Assembly: GCA_003586115.2 (NCBI GenBank)
Contig: QVOM02000090.1
Location: 11,891,637-11,955,636, forward strand
Source: Salvator merianae
Taxonomy: Eukaryota > Chordata > Lepidosauria > Squamata > Teiidae
Reading direction: 5' to 3'
DNA length: 64,000 nt
The notes under the pieces were generated by a model. The model ran no database searches and was not told the DNA's origin. It saw only the letters and a list, made by a program, of their open reading frames with translations. Position 1 is the first letter of the stretch, and each line of letters opens with the position of its first letter. The position numbers and the translations under genes are program-made. Positions 22,808 through 34,185 of the stretch are shown here, in pieces.

Positions 22808-23157
22808 AGAGATGCACTGAACTGGTTGGTTGGTTTGCGGTTCGTAGCAAATCAACTACCTCATGAATGTTTGCATTGCACCAAACACACCGTTGCTCAA
22901 ATATCCAAAAATTCAGTTGAACCAAACCAGTCCTTCACTTGCATATGCAAACTATCTGATCGAACAATTCACGTTTGGTGTATTTTTGCCCTTCAAAGGG
23001 GCTTTTTTTCAATGGTATTTCTTATTTTCAAACTAGTTCAAAATTGAATGTGAACAACTGTTTGTTCGACTGACCAGTTCACTGTCGAACTGAAAAAAAA
23101 TGGGTGTTTGGTGCGGTGGCAAACTGAATACACAATTTTACTACTTACACATCCCTA
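22808..23157 (+). mobile_element. TTCGAA-rich element, family A, full-length copy
   Basis: The left end is AGAGATGCACTGAAC and the right end ACACATCCCTACT, approximate inverted termini. Internal landmarks are GGTTCGTAGCAAATCAAC, AAAAATTCAGTTGAACCAAA, TTTTTGCCCTTCAAAGGGGC and TTGTTCGACTGACCAGTTCA. It is 350 bp. The 130-codon frame across it is not conserved in other copies. Confidence 0.7.
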
Positions 23158-24075
23158 CTTTCTAGTTCCATAGTGGCTAGATGTTTCCTGGAAGTTCAGA
23201 TGAGTCATTAAAGTAATCATAAATTCTCACTTAGATATGTGGGAAACAGGAAGGGACTTTTATCATGTGTGGTGGACCTAGGAAGAAGCAGAAGGTAATG
23301 GCTGCAGTTACAGATCCTGATACAAAGGAATTTGAAGACTGATATTTACACTCTAAATACTGCATCACACTAGTGCCAATCAGAAAATAGTGAAATGTCG
23401 TTTTGACACATAATTGAAAAATCCATAATGTTGGATGCCATGCCAGATAATGAGGAAAAGACTCTATACTCCCAGTGTCACATGCTAGTGACTTGCTCAG
23501 TTTGCACAGTTTCCATTTGCACACCATTTTTCTGGAACGTTACACCACACATAAATCAATCTACCACATCTTCCATGCCTGTTGTATGCCCAAGATATTT
23601 TGATACTTGCCATGGAAAACAGACCTTGTGCCCCCATGGAAGAAGATAGTCCATAAAATAGGGATATTGCTCCCAATTCAAAGTCAGATCAGCCTTGCTG
23701 CTTACTAAACACTGCAATAGCCTTCTCTCTGTATTTGCTAAGCACCTCTGGAAGACCCAGTTCAGTTCCCCTCATTAGAAACTTGGCAGTCAGCCTTATT
23801 GCCTACCAAAGGCGAACTAGACAACAGAACAATAATTACATAAAGTAGTGAAAGAGAGAGCTGAGCTAGACACAAATGGCCAGCACTGGGACACTTCCCA
23901 TTAACATCTGGCCAGGTTGCTAGAATGCAAAAAGGAAACAGTGTGAATATTTTATTTCAGCTTGCAAGCCATAAAACATGGTTTAAAACAAACACCTCAT
24001 TTTGAAAGTAGAACACACACCTTCCTTTGACCCCAAGGGAGGAAGGAAAGAAGGAATAGAGGAAGGGAAAGTGGG
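23158..24075. other. Unassigned intronic sequence
   Basis: No gene or repeat family recognised. Confidence 0.35.
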
Positions 24076-24129
24076 AGGGTGGATGGACGGATGGATGGAT
24101 GGATGGATTGACGAATAGATGGGTGGATA
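24076..24129 (+). repeat. (GGAT)n simple repeat
   Basis: About 54 bp of GGAT/GATG units with point changes. Confidence 0.9.
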
Positions 24130-25051
24130 TGGATTTCAAGCACTTTATATTACCTGTAGAGTGATAAATAAATTATTAAATGCAGGCTGCATCATTATTT
24201 TGCCCTTTACTGCATTCTGCCTTGTTAGGTATCTCTGCCCTGATTGCAAGAGATGCTATAAATTTGGCAACTTTTGCACCTGAGTCTGCTATCAGTCTGG
24301 AAATACAGGATCCAACAAATGGCAGTCACATCTCACAGCCTTACAGAAGTTATGCTGCAAGATTATCCCAGGCTAACATTTGTGTGGCACCACTTCCAAA
24401 TGGGTAAGTTCACAAGCGCCAGTATAAATTTTTTAAAAGGCCCTCCAGGACTGCAGGTGCAAAAATGTTTTGACTTTGCTGCAAGAACGGAAATAACTGA
24501 AGTCACACTTTATTTATTTATTACATTTTTATACTGCTTTATACCTGACAGTCTCAGGGCAGTCTGCAAATAAAGATGTGATAAAGATACAGTACCAGAG
24601 CGGTCGAAAGGAAACCAACAGGTGCCTCGGCAAAGAAGCACATTTATATTCAATGGGGATTTTTCTGCATCACCCTTTCAACCTTCTTTTTGCTATAAGT
24701 ATTATGAGCAACAACCAGCCTCATTCTGTGTGCTTCTTATTCGGCATTCACTGATAAACTGTCTGTCCTTCATGATACCAGATAAATATCTGACAAGGAA
24801 TTTTATCCCAGCTTTCCCTAGCCAAAGGAAGCCAGTTTTTTCTTCTCATCAAACACGCGATGACGTCTGCTCAAAGAAATGACTTAGATGAAGTGAGGAA
24901 CTTCCAGTAGCTCACATCTTGCAAGCAGAAGGAATGCCCATGTCACTGTTGTATATTGCTCATCTGGGGTATATGGACAGTTCTACTTTGATATCTGCCT
25001 ATAAGCAAAATTACTTTGTCAAAAACTGAATAACAGAACCATACTGAACTA
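24130..25051. other. Intronic sequence with an L2-type tail at 24507-24580
   Basis: TTTATTTATTACATTTTTAT, ACTGCTTTATACCTGACA and CAGGGCAGTCTGCAAATAAA are the reversed end of an L2-like LINE, matching the start of the 6298 copy. The rest is unassigned. Confidence 0.55.
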
Positions 25052-25393
25052 GGGATGTGCACAGATGAAAATAGCATGTTCGGTTCGCCATCACACTGAA
25101 CACCTGTTCGTTCAGCTCAAAGGCGAACTGTAAATGGTTGTACTTGTTCAATTTTGAACTCATTCGAAAAATACCGATTTTGCCATCAAAAAGGCCATTT
25201 TCAAGAGCAAAAACCCAGCGAACACCAACCGTTCAAACAAATCATTTGCGTTGTTCATGAATTGGGGGCCGGGTCAGTCTGACTGAATTTCTGGATATAT
25301 GAACCACCACACGTTTGATTCAACGTGAACAGCTTCGAACGTGAACTATTTGGCCGAACTTTCAAACACAAATGAAGCTTTGCACAGCTCTGT
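25052..25393 (-). mobile_element. TTCGAA-rich element, family A, minus orientation
   Basis: It opens with TAGGGATGTGCACAG. The block AGGCCATTTTCAAGAGCAAA is the reverse complement of the GCCCTTCAAAGGGGC block in the 22808 copy, so it lies the other way round. GAACAGCTTCGAACGTGAAC and other GTTC/GAAC repeats fill it. The right end GCTTTGCACAGCTC is a decayed inverted terminus. Confidence 0.65.
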
Positions 25394-26225
25394 GCTGGAC
25401 TGTTCCTAGTATTTCCTTTGCTGTTGGGTTTTGAGCACTTTTCTGCTTTTTATGATGCACAGTGTCTGAAATAAAAAGGGTTGGAGATGCATTGACGTAG
25501 CCCGATGGGTCTCAAGAAAACTCTAACTGAATACCTTTCTCGCTTTTTCTGTGAAAGATGTGGTAGAGAACCCATGCTGACAGTAAAATCCATTTCCACG
25601 AACAGTTTGGTTGGAAAGTGACAGATCCTGCAGCTAAAGAACCAGTTCAGTGACAATTACAGAACTGTCACCAATCTGCTGAAAGTGAAAGAAGAATAAT
25701 GATGGCATAGGAGCTGGGGAGCAGGCTTGCAGAGTTAGCATTAGCTGTCCCTCAGGCAGCCTGATAAGCCGGATGAGACAAAAGTCCAGAGCAACAACAA
25801 AATTAACAGCAAGGGTCAAAGGAAAAAGAACGCAGCACCAAAACGGAAGAAGCAGGAAAACTGAAAGTATATGCTGGAGAGTTAAAAGAGGATTATTTCC
25901 AAAGAATTCCGTGAAACGCTGAAGCATTATCTTGACGTAAGATTTTTATGGGATCTCGGGTTTGCTGAAGGCGGGCCAGTGCCAAACCAAGCACTTTAAC
26001 ACTCTTTGTGAGTTATCTTACCTTGAGCTGTACAAACATTTGGCTCTGAATTCTTTCATGCTGGTGAGAAAGGATGAGCAGTTATGTATTGTAATGCTGA
26101 CCTTGAGGGATGCCAGAGATGGTACAAAATAAAACTACCTGGAATTGTGGGGTTTTAATACCTCTGGTGATTTTTTTTTTCCAAATTATTTTTGTATCAC
26201 GGCAGACTTTTGAAGCAAAGGTCAT
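25394..26225. other. Unassigned intronic sequence
   Basis: No recognised gene or repeat. Minus-strand frames at 25450-25927 have no known domain. Confidence 0.35.
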
Positions 26226-26867
26226 GTAATTAGGCCTGTCTGATGGAATTACAGTTGATGATGAAGAAGTGGAGGAGGTAGACAATTTTGTTTCCTGTGG
26301 GCTCCCAGCTCAATAAAGATGGAGAGAGTGAGCAAAAGTGAGGAAGAGGATATCCTAGAAAGAAGGGAATGACAAGCCTAAATAAAGTAATGAATTTGCC
26401 CGATAATAATATTCAGAATAACTAACATGATGGTCTTTCCTGTTAGAATATATGGCTGGGAAAATTGGACACTGAGAAAGAGTGAGAGAAAGTAGATGTC
26501 TTTGAATTATGGAATTGGAGATGGTTACTGAAAGAAATTGGAGATGGATGCAAAAGAAGAATAAACAGAGTATTCCTGGATCAAATACAATCCAAGTGTG
26601 CCACTGAGACAATGTTCATCAGGAAAAACCTTACCTATTTTGGGAACGTGATGCAAAAAAATGAAAGTCTAGAAGAAAATACCATGTTTGACAATGTTGA
26701 GAGAAGCAGAAGGGGAAGACAATGAATAAAATAGTTGGACAAGATCAAGGAGACTAAGGATACGTCTCTCAGAAGAGCAACGAGCTGGTTCAAAATGATG
26801 AGCATTCACCCTTGCACTCTCTAGGAGTTGAGCTGAGCTTGACTGGATGGTATCTAACAACAAAACA
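26226..26867 (+). pseudogene. Bov-B (RTE-clade) LINE, 3' fragment of the ORF
   Basis: The plus strand retains, with stops and frameshifts, the C-terminal wording of Bov-B reverse transcriptase: MMVFPVRIYGWENWTLRKSE, then LTYFGNVMQKNESLEENTMF, then RSRRGRQ. The family reads like MVFPVVMYGCESWT, LQYFGHLMRR.DSLEK and GRRRRGRQRMRWLD at these points. The end TTGACTGGATGGTATCTAAC followed by AACAAAAC is the typical 3' terminus that Sauria SINEs also carry. Stops at several points make it non-functional. It is 5'-truncated by about 80%. Confidence 0.88.
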
Positions 26868-26994
26868 AAGTGTTCTAAAGGAATGTCAACATGGTTCATC
26901 TGTATTCTGAAAAAAAAGGTAACCCTTTTATTCTCTGTCCTTTGGCATAGGCTTTCCTGCACTTACATTTAATACAGAATAGGAGACATCATGG
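26868..26994. other. Short spacer
   Basis: No feature seen. Confidence 0.3.
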
Positions 26995-27300
26995 TCAGCT
27001 TCTGGGCCTCATTGGTCTACACTTTAGTGTAGATCTGTGAGGCCCCACCCACCGCTGATGCGCTTCATCCACAAAGGGTAGAGTGTGATCCAAATCAAGC
27101 AGCCCTTGATCTAGATCAGAGGTAGACCTGTTTAAACAGGTCTACCAATGGACCAGCGGATTCCGGTCCAGAACACGGAGGCAGGCAGAAGGCATGCCTC
27201 TGTATTCAGGACTACTGAGGGACCCATTTCAGTGGTGCACCACAGTGTGTCACCGAAATGGGTTCCGCTGTGGCTCTGGGGCTGGGAACTTTGGTTCCTA
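26995..27300 (-). mobile_element. Palindrome-cored interspersed repeat, copy 2 (inverted relative to 2297)
   Basis: At 27121-27146 GGTAGACCTGTTT is followed directly by its exact reverse complement, a perfect 26-bp palindrome with a TTTAAA centre. A second hairpin at 27219-27266 pairs GACCCATTTCAGTGGTG with TCACCGAAATGGGTTC. Landmarks appear in reverse order relative to 2297-2640. Both strands have long frames here, none with a known domain. Confidence 0.65.
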
Positions 27301-29074
27301 GCCATCCAGAGCCCTTGGAGGCGGACCCCAAAGCACATGCAAGCTTCAGGTGGGGATGGTGCAAGTGATGGTCTGGACCACCACCATCGTGCAGAAGGCA
27401 CTGATCCAGACCAAACTGTGCTATGTCCCAGACCAGCAAGCCTCTCTTATCCAGACCCACTGACCCAGGACAAGGCACAGTGAGCACAGAAAGACCCATA
27501 AACTAAGCACGCTCTGATATCGAAAAAATACTCCCAAAGGCACCCGGCGTCAGTTACTATGGCAAAAAAGGAAGAGAAAATTTGTACAAGTCTACAGTCA
27601 GCTAAAGGCTTCCTGCTCTTGGATGAACATGCCTAGTATCAGCAAGTCCGTATCACAACAGACTGCCTCTGTCTCTTGTTCCTGAATATGTATTTGCTAC
27701 TAGGAGATAATCTATGGAAAGATGGACAGAAAGCAATTGAGATTTTTCAGATGGAGCAGCAAAACAGCTGAATTTTAAATCAGCCCAAGAAGAGAGGATT
27801 AGACATATCTAGGATACACTACTAAGCAAGCTGATATGACTGAGATGCGGTGGTTGAAAGATTAAAAAAAAAAATGGTTCGACTTTGCATTTGAAACAGC
27901 ATTTTTATGGGATACGCATGTGTGTGAGTGTAAAATATGAATAAGATGCTTTGGTTATTGAAGAGAAAGAAATGCGGATTAGCAATAAGAAAATATTGTC
28001 AGGTGATTAAAAGTTAGGAAATATAATTAGGTTTGCACATTTTATGACCACTGTAGAATAAACATCCATTGGAGCTGTCCAAAAAGCTGTTGCTAGTACC
28101 TAGCCTAAAAGCTGCTCAAAAACAGAAGAGAAAAAGGATGAACAATGCTTAGGACAGAAGAGTGGAAGACAAATTTTGGCCAGATAAAGGCCTATACAGA
28201 AGAAGCTTGGAGCTAGAAACTCAAAAAGTTCCAACACAACAAGAGCTAAATTCATTCCAAAACAAGTCCCTTCTTTGGGGGGGAGGAAGGTGTTTGGCTC
28301 CAAGATCAGAACTTTCAAAACCAAGTGTTTCAAATGTGAAATCTTTAGAGCCCAAATATTCTGAACATTCCTACTCACAAGAAACGGACGATGAGTATAT
28401 GAAACTTCTTTGAGCTGGGTCTCCTACCTGAAGAATCCCCATTCAAGATCACCTGCCACAAATTGCCCCCTTGTTTCCGAAAGCTCTTAAATCTTCATTA
28501 TTTTACTCTCATGTCTAAAACGATTTTCCCCCTTCTGTATTAGGAGACCAGGAAAGTAGCTGATTCTCCATTCCATTCCGAAGGGAAATTTAATAATGCA
28601 CTTTAATAATGCCGCTTCTGTCATAGGGACGGCAGACTTGTTTCTCCCTCACTGTGAATTTATTCTAAGCGTCGACTTGAAATTACCAGATTGGTTGAAC
28701 ACATAATCCTCTATTTCAAAGTGAGGAATATCTAAATATATTTCCAGTATTCGGGTTGGTGACATGTAATTTAAACGGAACAGCCTCGGAGGTAAGAAAG
28801 ATGCAATCCTACGAGGACGATTTTCCTCAAACCCCACCTTTCGAAGGCTGGAGATTAAAGCCTGACTGAGACATTACCTCATAAGTCTGAATCTGAAAAG
28901 TGGGTCATAAACAAATTGCTATTTTTATTCAAGGTAGTTGGTGCCTCCCACTAGAGCAGGTAGGATTCAGCCATAAATGTGCCAGCGCGCAAGAATTCCA
29001 GTCTGAGGGAAATTCTGTCAAAAGTAACAGTCCAAGAGTGAAGGTGTCATTCTGTGTTTAGGCTAATATATAAA
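27301..29074. other. Unassigned intronic sequence
   Basis: The first 180 bp are GC-richer and may be part of the preceding repeat. The remainder shows no exon or known repeat. Confidence 0.35.
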
Positions 29075-29335
29075 CTGAACCTCGAACAGTTCGTAAACTG
29101 TTCAGACGTTTAAAAAGGGAAGGTGCAGAACTGTGCAATTGTGCAAACCTTTCCTTTTTTTTTTTTTTTTAAGAAAGCTATAGGTGACATGGAGTCAACA
29201 CCACTGGTCCGGTTTGATTCGAATTAGTCCCTTTTGAACAGGGAGGTGATTCAGGTCAGATCTAGCTGGGCTGAATGGTTTAGATTGATTCAAACCAGTA
29301 GAACATGAATTGAATTTGCATATCTCTACTGCAGT
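29075..29335 (+). mobile_element. TTCGAA-rich element, family B-like
   Basis: GAACCTCGAACAGTTCGTAA and GGTTTGATTCGAATTAGTCC precede the right terminus GAATTTGCATATCTCTACT. A run of about 17 T at 29154-29170 interrupts it. Confidence 0.5.
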
Positions 29336-30194
29336 GTGACATCAGCAGAATTCCCTCTTAAATGAATATAGTGGAAACACTGCTGAAGGTACAAACTGAT
29401 ACCATATTGTCACAATCTTCTTTTTCAACTTCGAAGGTCAAAGCCTGTAGCAATCTGACTTAGGAAGCCATAGCGTGTACAAGAAACTGTTAACTTTTTC
29501 AGAAACTTCTGGTCTTTGTCTCATCCAAGCCACTTCAGTGTGACTGAGCTTTTGCCTGGGTCTATGTTATTAACACCATTGTTTTTACATCTCAGGAGCA
29601 AGCAGTAGAGGTCAAAAGCTAGTAATATGCACAGCCAGCAAACCGAGCATGTATTCCAATTGTCTGCAAGATTTACAAATAGTAGCTCGCTCTTAGAACT
29701 GGGCTGAAAAACAGCTGTTTTTGCACTTTCATCAGCAAACTCTGCAGGCATCCAACTCTTTTAACAAAGGACTGTCAGGACAAACACATGGACCCTGAAT
29801 GAATAGTTTCTACTGTACCCTTGATTTAAGCAATCCAACTAATTGTTCCAGAAACTCAAACAAGCTGTGGATGTACTGCCCAAAGTTTGTTTGTATATGG
29901 TTAAGGGCTATGAATTTGCAGGGTCTTCCTCCTTTCCTTCCTTCCTTTTTTTAAAAAATATATATACATACATATATAAATGTTTACTCTGTTTTGGTGG
30001 TAATCTGGGAAATCTTTTGGTTCTCCAAATCATGTTCCTATCTCTTATGAGTAAAATGGTTTTGGCTGCAAGAATTTCCACATCTGGAGAATGAGTTTGC
30101 TGTTAGTATGCAGGATGCTGCCCCTGAACACAGTGTGCCTGTTTGGGTATTATGGCTCACAGCTGTTTGTTTATTTGCTTGCTTCTGTCTGTCC
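29336..30194. other. Unassigned intronic sequence
   Basis: A TATATATACATACATATATA tract lies near 29960-29980. No gene signal. Confidence 0.35.
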
Positions 30195-30540
30195 TGTCTT
30201 ACATTCTGCAGGCTACAATAAAACCAATATAAAAACAGAATTTAAAATGGCTGCAGCAAAACAGTAAATAACAGAGACAGAAGCTAGGCTGAAGTAGTCG
30301 TTCTTCACCACATGTCTAAATATATACAGTGTGGTGGTTAGATGAACCTCAGAGAGGAAGAATTCCACAGCCTGGGAGTTACTCCGGAGAAGACCCTCAA
30401 GGCCTGAGAATGTCACATGTCTGCAACTTTTAAAGGAGGCTCAGCAACACCATTATGGATTTTATTTAATTTAAGAATTTATAGCCCATCCTTCACCCAG
30501 AAGTCCCCAGGCGGGTCACAATAATAAAAAAGTTAAAATA
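30195..30540 (-). mobile_element. L2-type LINE 3' region, minus orientation
   Basis: ACAATAAAACCAATATAAAA, GAATTCCACAGCCTGGGAGT, AGAAGACCCTCAAGGCCTGA and a second tail-like piece TTTATAGCCCATCCTTCACC...CCCAGGCGGGTCACAATAAT. The last piece looks like another L2 tail, so two remnants may lie side by side. Confidence 0.6.
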
Positions 30541-30845
30541 TATAAACCATTCTTTAAATCTATTCAAAATATCACCCTCCCTGGTAGGACAACAGCAAGA
30601 GAAAGCCAAAGATCAAAGGCTTGGGAGAAAGGTCTGTTTTGTCCAGGTGCCAAAAACCATCTATGTCTTCGACCATTAAAGGGAGACCTCGAACCATTTT
30701 CCTACTCAGTTACCTTACTTCTTTTTACCCTTTAATAGTTATACCTCTCCTTTTTCTCACCCTCAAATACCCCAAATCAAGATGTCCAAGCACCAAAAAC
30801 CCCACTGAAGCAGACCTGGAGATAAAAACGGAATAATCTACACCT
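30541..30845. other. Unassigned spacer
   Basis: Nothing recognisable. Confidence 0.3.
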
Positions 30846-31035
30846 AAGTTTTAATCCACACTCGATCCATCTTCAGAGTGAGAACACACGCGAAGTGACG
30901 CACAGTTTTCCTTTCACGTTGTCTAGCCCAGAAAATTCCCCTTTGGATTAGAAAATGCAGAAAGAAAATGGCTAGTCATTTTGATGATGCATTCTCTCAC
31001 TTAGAAGGTAGATTGCAAGCGGATTAAATATTTGT
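30846..31035. mobile_element. Palindromic element, family F, copy 2
   Basis: AAGTTTTAATCCACACTCGA at the left is answered by GATTGCAAGCGGATTAAAT at the right. GTGAGAACACACGCGAAGTG corresponds to GTGGAAAGAACACATCAACA in the 12262 copy. It is about 190 bp and non-coding. Confidence 0.55.
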
Positions 31036-31989
31036 GTAGCTGGGCCCTGGGTTACAAATAGATCAAAAGAGAGAGGCAGGATCATTTTATCACTGTGCTC
31101 CCTTAATAGGAGAGAATTTCCTATATGAAATTATACACTGTGCATGCTTAATAGAAACCCAAAGATAGAATCTTTTCCCACAGAACAATAGAATCTTGGC
31201 TCTCATCCTTTAGGAACATGAGCCTATAAAATTCTGGGGTTTCGTTTTATTTTTTACAAAACAAGGAGGAGGAAGAAAAGTTATACTTTTATTTGCAGGG
31301 ACCTTTTGCTGGGCTAGTGAGCAAAATACTCTCCATATGATGTATTTTGGCCAGGTTTCTTGAAAAGCAAGAAATCATGAGAGCTGTAATTGCGGAAAGG
31401 AACCCACAGTTCAAAATATACCACTTATAGCATAGAGACCACAATATTTCAAGCCACTGAAAACTCAAGTCTTTTTCTTCTTCTTCTTTAGCTATCTTGT
31501 AAAAGGCAGATGTTGATTTTATCAATGTTTCTTTTTCTGGAAGGGCTTTGGACATCAGCCAGTCTCTTGGGGGGTTTAATTTGGTGTTTGCTAGGCTTCT
31601 GATACAGATGAAAAGAAAAGAAAGGCAGTAAGGAAAGAGAAAGAGAGGGCTTTATCTTTTATATGGGTCTTTTGCTTTTTTTGGCTTTCGAGAGAAGAGT
31701 TTTTATTTTTCTTTTGAATTCAGCTAGGTTAAACATTAAAAAAAATTACAAAGGAAGAAAATATGAAACCGCAAGAGAAAAGAAAAATATAAGTAACGCT
31801 ACGTTGGCACGGGAGATTAGAATGCTCCAGTCCAAACCTAATAGATCAAAGGCATATAGATGCACCTTTGAAGTGGGTCAGGTCTGGACTTTGGTTAAAA
31901 AAAGTCTTAGCGGGCACAAAACGATGTTTCTAAATGCAGACAATACCCAGCGACTCCTTAGTCCAAACTCTTACCTAAATGTGTGACAA
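31036..31989. other. Unassigned AT-rich sequence
   Basis: Frames of 88 and 107 codons (31289-31555 minus, 31663-31986 plus) are lysine-rich and have no recognised domain. Confidence 0.35.
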
Positions 31990-32360
31990 TAGCCACCTTT
32001 CATCCACGGGGTGTTCCAGAGATTTGAGTTCAAATCGAACACCCCGCCTGTTCAAAAACAAAATTCAAATTCGAACCGAATGAAGGGGTGTTCCCATGAA
32101 CCTATGAAATGCACCTTGAATGATGTGCATTCAAAGGCTTTTGAATAGAACTGAACATCATGCCTGTTTGAAGAAAAAAGTTTAAACTTGAATCAAAGGG
32201 GTGTGCAAATGAAACTATCGAACACACCCTATTTGATCTGCATTCAAACCAAACCAAACACCAAGTGGGTTCGAAGAAAAAGTTTGAACGCAAACTGAAC
32301 AAAGGAGTGTTCAGCTCAAGTCGAACCAAAACAGAAAAAAAGTTTGTGCGTATCTCTGGT
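31990..32360 (+). mobile_element. TTCGAA-rich element, family B
   Basis: CGAACACCCCGCCTGTTCAA, AAATTCGAACCGAATGAAGG and GGTGTTCCCATGAACCTATG are shared with 33970-34185 and 51150-51455. Three near-repeats of the module GAACACNCC...GCCTGTTYGAA...GGGGTGT lie in tandem. The right end is TTTGTGCGTATCTCTGG. Confidence 0.6.
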
Positions 32361-33969
32361 CCCCTCCTCTCTTCAGAAAGCTGATAAACTATACTAAATA
32401 AATTTTAGGGTTATTAAAACAATGGGATCCTAAACCATGGATGCTGGAACTCCAAATGTTATGCATGTCTTGACACTGAATAAATACCACAAAACACATT
32501 GCCTTCTGCTTCTTTTCAATCTTTCAATAAGGAGAGGAGGATTTGAAAAGACCACTCCTCTTCCATCATCCCTCCACGTGGTCCCTTTGCCTGCTTTTTG
32601 TTTACCTCTCTCCTTGTGCCAGGGGACCAGTGATGGACGGGGCAGGGAGTTTTTGGTGTGCTGTAACCGCAAATGTTTTCCCCCCAAAAAACATCCCATT
32701 GGAAAGAATCTAGTTGCCTTGAAAGCAAAGAGCGATACTTGTAAAAATAGAAAGACGAAGGCGGTGGTGGGGGACAGGTGAACAACCGCTGGAAATCTCA
32801 TCTCATCACACAAGCTTGCCGTGACTGTGCCACTGGTGGGTGTCTAGTTTGCCACTGATGGATGCAAAGAGGAGCCAGGAGGATTGCAAGGCGGCCATGG
32901 GAGAGAGATCACATCATCCAACACAAGGTAACCATTCAGGCTCGACCACGACGCACAGTATCGTCAACGTATGCAATCAATCCCCACAGCAGTAAGAACA
33001 AACTCATTAAGGCGTTAAATACAGCCCAATATTTGTATGCAGCGGAGTCGCTCGGCAAGAAATGCAGTCTGGCATCTCTGCCAATCCTCAGGACAGTAGG
33101 TCTTCCATATCAGTGGGTTGTATATCGGCATATGTTTGCATATTCATGAAGCAGAGCTTATACGGGGTCCCATTCGTTATGCCTTGCGCATAAGCAATTT
33201 ATGGAGATCGTCTTTTTCTCTCCCTTTTGCATTGACTGTTTATCCTGGCTCCCCTCCTGGTTAGCCTGTCCCAAATCTGCGTCTTTATCCTGCAACTTTG
33301 GAACCAGAGGGTACAAGCGTGAGCAGGGTGGGTGCACGGGCAGGAAGCAACTGGGACCCCGACCCCTGCTTTTCCCCCGCCACAGAGCCAGGGGCCTAGG
33401 AAGTTGGGAGGGGGCCTTTTGGAGACCTTGGAGTCTATTTATATTATGGCACTCTGACCATGCTTTTGGTCTCAGTCTCCAAAGTATGAGGGGCCCATAC
33501 TGAGACCTTCGGGTATAGGGCGGGATAAGAATGCAGATAAATAATACATAAATAAATACATTTCCTTGCAAAGGCCCAGTCTACCCTCAGTACACCTTCA
33601 AGTGAAACCTTATACCGTTCTGGCGGCCAGAAGGAAAGACGAGGAACCAAGGAGGATATAAAACAAGGTCTGTGCCCTTTACACTTTAATAATGTAATAC
33701 CTTTTCGTGTGACAGCTGCCCACGGTTGCTGTGTCACCTTGATTAGCAACCCAGCCTCGGGACCGTTATAAAAGGAAGGCAGTGTTTTATTTGCAAAAGA
33801 ACACTGTAGCCAACGCACCGCATTTTGCAAAGTATGACATGAATGAGCAGTGGCAAGTGATAGCTTGCAAATGCATTTTGGGCAAGTGCAGAAGAAATAA
33901 AAAGGGAAAAGAAGGGAGAAGGGAAAATGATACGAAGGTGTTAAGGCATGGCATATTAGATAGCACTTG
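32361..33969. other. Unassigned sequence with an L2-type tail at 33506-33560
   Basis: CGGGTATAGGGCGGGATAAG followed by AATAATACATAAATAAATAC is the usual plus-strand end of an L2-like LINE. The frames at 32430-32813 and 33158-33830 lie on both strands and have no known domains. 32810-33200 contains TTTGCATATTCATG, an octamer-like sequence, with no RNA gene body beside it. Confidence 0.4.
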
Positions 33970-34185
33970 ATATTAGAGGTAGGCCAAACTGGTTTGGGGT
34001 TCGAAGCTGTTCGAATTAGACAGGGTTTTTGAAAGATCCGAGCTTGAGTCGAACACCCGGCCTGTTCGAATAACAGTTCTAATTCGAACTGATCAAAGGG
34101 GTGTTCTAATAAACCTAATGAACTCTCTCTCTTTGTTCCAAGTCTCTAAGATGTTCAAATCAAACCAAAGACCCTGTTGTCTGAA
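33970..34185 (+). mobile_element. TTCGAA-rich element, family B
   Basis: GGTTCGAAGCTGTTCGAATT, GAGTCGAACACCCGGCCTGT, TCTAATTCGAACTGATCAAA and GGGGTGTTCTAATAAACCTA match the 31990 copy, but only one module is present. Confidence 0.6.

Noticed and set aside
22655..23047. 130-codon plus-strand frame
   Set aside because: It lies within a family-A element and is not preserved in the other copies.
32810..33200. Small nuclear RNA gene near the octamer-like TTTGCATATTCATG
   Set aside because: No snRNA body, proximal element or T-run terminator follows at the expected spacing.
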